NCBI GenBank assembly: GCA_017390125.1
Contig: JAFPCT010000114.1
Span: 1 to 7,067 of the forward strand
Length of the DNA stretch: 7,067 bases
Direction of reading: 5' to 3'
Origin: Treponema sp.
Lineage (GTDB): Bacteria > Spirochaetota > Spirochaetia > Treponematales > Treponemataceae
Made by a program: the position numbers and the translations under genes. Within the stretch, counting starts at the first letter, position 1, and every line of letters begins with the position of its first letter. The notes beneath the pieces were generated by a model, which was not told the DNA's origin, did no database searches, and saw only the letters and a program-made list of their open reading frames with translations. Shown here in pieces: positions 5,728 to 7,067 of this stretch.

Positions 5728-6787
5728 ATTTTTTTGAAATTGAGACGCAGGAAATTGTTGAATCCTTTCCGATGTAGAGCTTTTTGCCGTCCGTCAGAAT
5801 GAATGCGCTGTCTGCCTGAAATGAAAATGAACCAATAAGTGTGGCAAATTTTTCAATTATGTACACAGTGTAAACAGAACCTTTCTTTGAGAGCAGGAAA
5901 ACAGTTTTTCCGGATTCCTGAATCGAGAGGGCGTTGCCGTTTATTTTCAGGTGAGATTTTTTGCCGGTCTCAACGTCTGCGATTCCAAGCTCATTTTCAG
6001 TCGCGTAGTAGACTGTTGAGTCGTCTGCGCTGAACTTTACCAGCTTCTGGAATGGCTCTTTGGAATTAAGGAATTCATGGGCGGTGATTTTTGTCTGTGC
6101 CCCTTCTTTTTTTGCGAGTACAAAGCGCTGTCTGTTCTGTCCTGAAACCGTCGCTATGTAAGCGCCGTTTTTTGAAACTGCGGCTCCGAGAATTACAGGA
6201 TTGTCGCTTCCTCCCGGAGCAAAGCGCTGCAAAAGGGTTCCGTCATGGGAAAATTCACAGATATTTCCGTCTGCGAAGCCAAGAACGATTGCATTCTCTG
6301 AAGAGTCAAAGGCTGTGATCGGAACTGCTCCTCCGTATTCCCAGTGGCGCTTTCCGTCATGTCCGCAGCTTACGATTGAGGAGCCGCCGGGAAGAAATGT
6401 GAAAATATGGGAATCGTCAATCATAGGGAAGCCTGTTACCTTGATTTTTCCGGCAGAAGTTCCGTCTGCATTGAAATATTCAGTTTCCCTGTTGTTGTTG
6501 CCGTAGCAGGTGTAGTAGTTTCTGGAGATCGAGGCCTTCTGCGGGAAGGTTACGAATGTGGTAACTTTTCCTTCCGGCGTGAAGTATCCCAAAGTCTGTC
6601 CTAGCTTGAACGGAAGCAGGGGTTCTCCTTCTAGAGGTTTGGAGAGGCTTGGGTTAGTAACGTCTATTTTCCATTCTGGAGTGAACTGGTATTCTGTACC
6701 AAGGGGTTTTATTGCAAAAATCGTGTAGACAATGCAGAACGACGCTGCGATTGCTATATTGAAAGAAATTTTTTTTGTCGCCTTCAT
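5726..6787 (-). CDS. Membrane-anchored beta-propeller-like protein
   Basis: A 353-aa protein from the chosen ATG. Basic residues (Lys2, Lys5, Lys6) precede one hydrophobic segment at about 8-26, which acts as a membrane anchor or uncleaved signal; the rest would lie in the periplasm. The body is rich in short beta-strand repeats with Asp-Gly turns, such as ITAFDSSENAIVLGFADG (157-174) and FSHDGTLLQRF (179-189), plus later SADDSTVYYA and QESGKTVFLL. These resemble WD40- or PQQ-type propeller blades. There are no enzyme motifs; the exact propeller family is not identified. The frame is open 42 codons further up, but that stretch is AT-rich intergenic sequence with no ribosome binding site, while the chosen start follows a good promoter by ten bases. 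First gene of a two-gene operon with the M23-like gene, so it may scaffold or sense something in cell-envelope upkeep (inference). Confidence 0.8.
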   Translation of the reverse strand: MKATKKISFNIAIAASFCIVYTIFAIKPLGTEYQFTPEWKIDVTNPSLSKPLEGEPLLPFKLGQTLGYFTPEGKVTTFVTFPQKASISRNYYTCYGNNNRETEYFNADGTSAGKIKVTGFPMIDDSHIFTFLPGGSSIVSCGHDGKRHWEYGGAVPITAFDSSENAIVLGFADGNICEFSHDGTLLQRFAPGGSDNPVILGAAVSKNGAYIATVSGQNRQRFVLAKKEGAQTKITAHEFLNSKEPFQKLVKFSADDSTVYYATENELGIADVETGKKSHLKINGNALSIQESGKTVFLLSKKGSVYTVYIIEKFATLIGSFSFQADSAFILTDGKKLYIGKDSTISCVSISKK

Positions 6788-6804
6788 ATCAATAAAAATG
6801 ATAT
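6786..6804. repeat. Inverted repeat over the propeller gene -10 and start codon
   Basis: ATATCA-ataaaaa-TGATAT, perfect 6-bp arms around seven bases. It spans from the start codon into the -10 element of the minus-strand operon. Very AT-rich, so chance is a real option; otherwise an operator. Confidence 0.3.
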
Positions 6805-6826
6805 AAAAATTGAAAAAGAGCGTCAA
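6798..6826 (-). promoter_or_regulatory. Promoter of the propeller/M23-like operon
   Basis: On the minus strand TTGACG (6826-6821, 5 of 6 to TTGACA), a 17-base spacer and TATCAT (6803-6798, 5 of 6 to TATAAT). It is the best sigma-70-type match in the window. The -10 lies ten bases before the ATG at 6787, predicting a leader of only about three or four bases and no Shine-Dalgarno site. Confidence 0.65.
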
Positions 6827-6908
6827 TAAAAACTGAGGAATGAAGTTAATGTTATAGTACAAAAAAATCATGAATTTTGTCTTTTGTTTAGAAAAGGTTG
6901 GAATATTT

Positions 6909-6922
6909 TGCAAACAATTGCA
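6909..6922. repeat. Small inverted repeat just upstream of the HTH gene promoter
   Basis: TGCAA-acaa-TTGCA, perfect 5-bp arms, five bases before the -35 of the helix-turn-helix gene. Short, so only suggestive of a regulator site, possibly for autoregulation. Confidence 0.25.
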
Positions 6923-6926
6923 TAGA

Positions 6927-6955
6927 TTGACAAAATTTTCTAAATGCTACACAAT
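6927..6955 (+). promoter_or_regulatory. Possible promoter of the HTH gene
   Basis: A perfect TTGACA (6927-6932), a 17-base spacer and CACAAT (6950-6955, 4 of 6). The start would be near 6962, giving a leader of about 29 bases that carries a Shine-Dalgarno site, unlike the three leaderless-type promoters in this window. The 6788-6990 gap otherwise holds only the opposing promoter and the dyads listed. Confidence 0.5.
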
Positions 6956-6979
6956 TCACTGAAAAATGATTTTAAAAAT

Positions 6980-6983
6980 GGAG
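6980..6983 (+). promoter_or_regulatory. Shine-Dalgarno site of the HTH gene
   Basis: GGAG following AAAAAT, seven bases before the ATG at 6991. It supports this start for the truncated helix-turn-helix gene. Confidence 0.6.
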
Positions 6984-6990
6984 TTTATAC

Positions 6991-7067
6991 ATGGAAGACG
7001 ATATTCTTACAATTGAGGAAGTCGCTAAATATCTTCGCGTTTCTGACAGGACTGTTTACGACTGGGC
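6991..7067 (+). CDS. Helix-turn-helix DNA-binding protein, excisionase/MerR-like (5' part only)
   Basis: Only the first 25 codons are in the window. They read as an N-terminal winged or simple helix-turn-helix: ILTIEEVAKYLRVSDR (5-20) followed by TVYDW, the pattern of the excisionase/BldC-type HTH_17 family, in which TVYxW lies in the recognition helix. Such proteins are either phage or element excisionases or, more often in bacterial chromosomes, small transcription factors; the truncated part would decide. It is divergent from the propeller/M23-like operon, so it may regulate that operon or itself through the shared 200-bp region (inference). No integrase or attachment site is visible here. 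Confidence 0.8.
   Translation, partial: MEDDILTIEEVAKYLRVSDRTVYDW

Noticed and set aside
6706..6787. A lipoprotein signal in the propeller protein (Cys18 in ASFC).
   Set aside because: Phe directly before the Cys does not fit a lipobox, even the relaxed spirochaete form, and the hydrophobic stretch continues past the Cys.
6788..6913. A 42-residue N-terminal extension of the propeller protein starting at 6913.
   Set aside because: It is made of AT-rich intergenic sequence rich in Phe, Ile and Tyr, has no ribosome binding site, and would place the best promoter inside the gene. The internal Met with a Lys-rich start and membrane segment is better.
1..7067. CRISPR array, tRNA or rRNA gene, insertion sequence, attachment site, riboswitch.
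   Set aside because: I found no regularly spaced repeats, no cloverleaf-like sequence, no transposase or terminal repeats, and leaders here are too short for a riboswitch.
6991..7067. The HTH gene as evidence for a prophage or integrative element.
   Set aside because: The motif is shared with ordinary chromosomal regulators, only 25 codons are visible and no integrase or other phage gene lies in the window.

Overview
The window looks like a stretch of a spirochaete chromosome, most likely a Treponema-type organism. This is inferred from the style of the protein families (two divergent phosphohexomutases, a CxxC-type MnmA, a periplasmic propeller next to a metal-ligand-less M23-like protein) and the moderate GC content. 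There is no rRNA or other marker to prove it. I see no tRNA, rRNA, CRISPR array, transposase or integrase.

Left part (1-3593, minus strand): two phosphohexomutase (phosphoglucomutase/phosphomannomutase superfamily) genes point leftward, separated by 100 bp. The upstream one (1839-3593) is complete at 584 aa and has unusual motif variants. The downstream one (1738 to the left edge) runs off the window. It has clear mutase motifs, but its last 38 visible codons do not read as the family's C-terminal phosphate-binding loop and are much more GC-rich than the rest. The gap between them holds a ribosome binding site, a possible promoter and a perfect 7-bp inverted repeat.

Middle (3594-4853): a 96-bp divergent promoter region separates the second mutase from mnmA on the plus strand, a tRNA U34 2-thiouridylase of a subclass with a CxxC motif but no downstream catalytic cysteine. 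Both divergent genes have -35/-10 elements with 17-bp spacers so close to the ATG that their transcripts would be leaderless or nearly so, and neither has a Shine-Dalgarno sequence.

Right part (4850-6787, minus strand): a two-gene operon encodes an N-terminally anchored beta-propeller-like envelope protein followed by an exported M23/LytM-fold protein that has lost its zinc ligands. The upstream stop codon overlaps the downstream ribosome binding site. This operon converges on mnmA with a 4-bp overlap of stop codons. Its promoter also predicts a near-leaderless mRNA.

Right edge (6788-7067): a roughly 200-bp divergent intergenic region precedes the start of a small helix-turn-helix (excisionase/MerR-like) DNA-binding protein on the plus strand, cut off by the window end.

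The genes are mostly housekeeping or envelope genes. The strongest reasons for a second look are the altered mutase C-terminus, the recurring leaderless promoter layout with dyads over the core promoters, and the catalytically stripped M23/propeller pair. I do not see a clear new defence or mobile system here.
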